Source of the DNA: Schleiferiaceae bacterium
GTDB lineage: Bacteria > Bacteroidota > Bacteroidia > Flavobacteriales > Schleiferiaceae
NCBI GenBank assembly: GCA_023260615.1
Contig: JALQUY010000093.1
Coordinates: 1 to 5,997, forward strand
Direction: 5' to 3'
Length of the DNA: 5,997 nt
The position numbers and the translations under genes were made by a program. This document shows positions 5,882 through 5,997 of this stretch, piece after piece. The first letter of the stretch is position 1. Each line of letters starts with the position of its first letter. The notes under the pieces are model-generated. The model saw only the letters and a list, made by a program, of their open reading frames with translations, was not told where the DNA came from and ran no database searches.

Positions 5882-5997
5882 TTAAAATTTTAGTTCAATA
5901 CTGATTAAATCAAAAGAGTGAGCAAAATAAATTGAACTCCAATGATCGGTAGGGTCCCAAAATCCATAGAATGTCAAGCCAGGTCCTATGGTTACAT
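5882..5997 (-). CDS. C-terminal fragment of a possible outer-membrane beta-barrel protein, cut by the window edge
   Basis: On the minus strand a frame open from the window edge gives 37 residues and then TAA at 5882-5884. They start VTIGPGLTFYGFWDPTDHW and end SFDLISIELKF. The tail alternates polar and hydrophobic or aromatic residues and ends in Phe, as last strands of outer-membrane barrels do. It is too short to name, and a 37-codon open run could occur by chance, but its aromatic, strand-like composition looks like a real protein and the other two minus-strand frames are closed by stops. It would lie upstream of the six-repeat gene on the same strand with a 54-base gap. Base composition is clearly more AT-rich than the rest of the window. 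Confidence 0.5.
   Translation of the reverse strand, partial: VTIGPGLTFYGFWDPTDHWSSIYFAHSFDLISIELKF

Overview
The window looks like an ordinary chromosomal stretch of a moderately GC-rich member of the Bacteroidota. The pointers are a GNAT–nitrilase fusion protein and a COG2509-type flavoprotein of the kind common in that phylum, signal peptides ending in Ala-Gln, a beta-flower-like repeat protein, no Shine-Dalgarno sequences at the visible starts, and TAnnTTTG-like boxes just upstream of three start codons. The genus cannot be fixed from this sequence. No RNA gene, CRISPR array, insertion sequence or phage gene was seen.

Layout from left to right. (1) The C-terminal two thirds of acetyl-CoA synthetase (acs, + strand) enters from the left edge and ends at 1349. 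It converges on a minus-strand pair across a junction made of a 22-bp tandem repeat. (2) The minus-strand pair is a PqqB-like metallo-beta-lactamase-fold protein with a signal peptide (2904-3824), followed after 3 bases by a 510-residue GNAT plus carbon-nitrogen hydrolase fusion (1368-2900). They are very probably one transcript. (3) Divergent from this pair, across 39 bases, is a 524-residue FAD-dependent oxidoreductase (3864-5438, + strand). (4) It overlaps by 4 bases at its stop with a minus-strand secreted protein built from six exact 16-residue repeats (5435-5827). (5) At the right edge an AT-rich segment holds what looks like the last 37 codons of an outer-membrane-type protein, minus strand.

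Functionally, acs activates acetate to acetyl-CoA. The other genes are two probable hydrolases of unknown substrate, one flavoprotein of unknown substrate and one probable envelope protein. They do not form a recognisable pathway, and I see no novel defence, mobile or biosynthetic system. The points most worth a second look are the leaderless-looking promoter and start geometry repeated at three genes, the Asp-to-Gly change in the metal motif of the PqqB-like protein, the perfect 6 x 16 repeat protein, and the tightly packed convergent gene ends.
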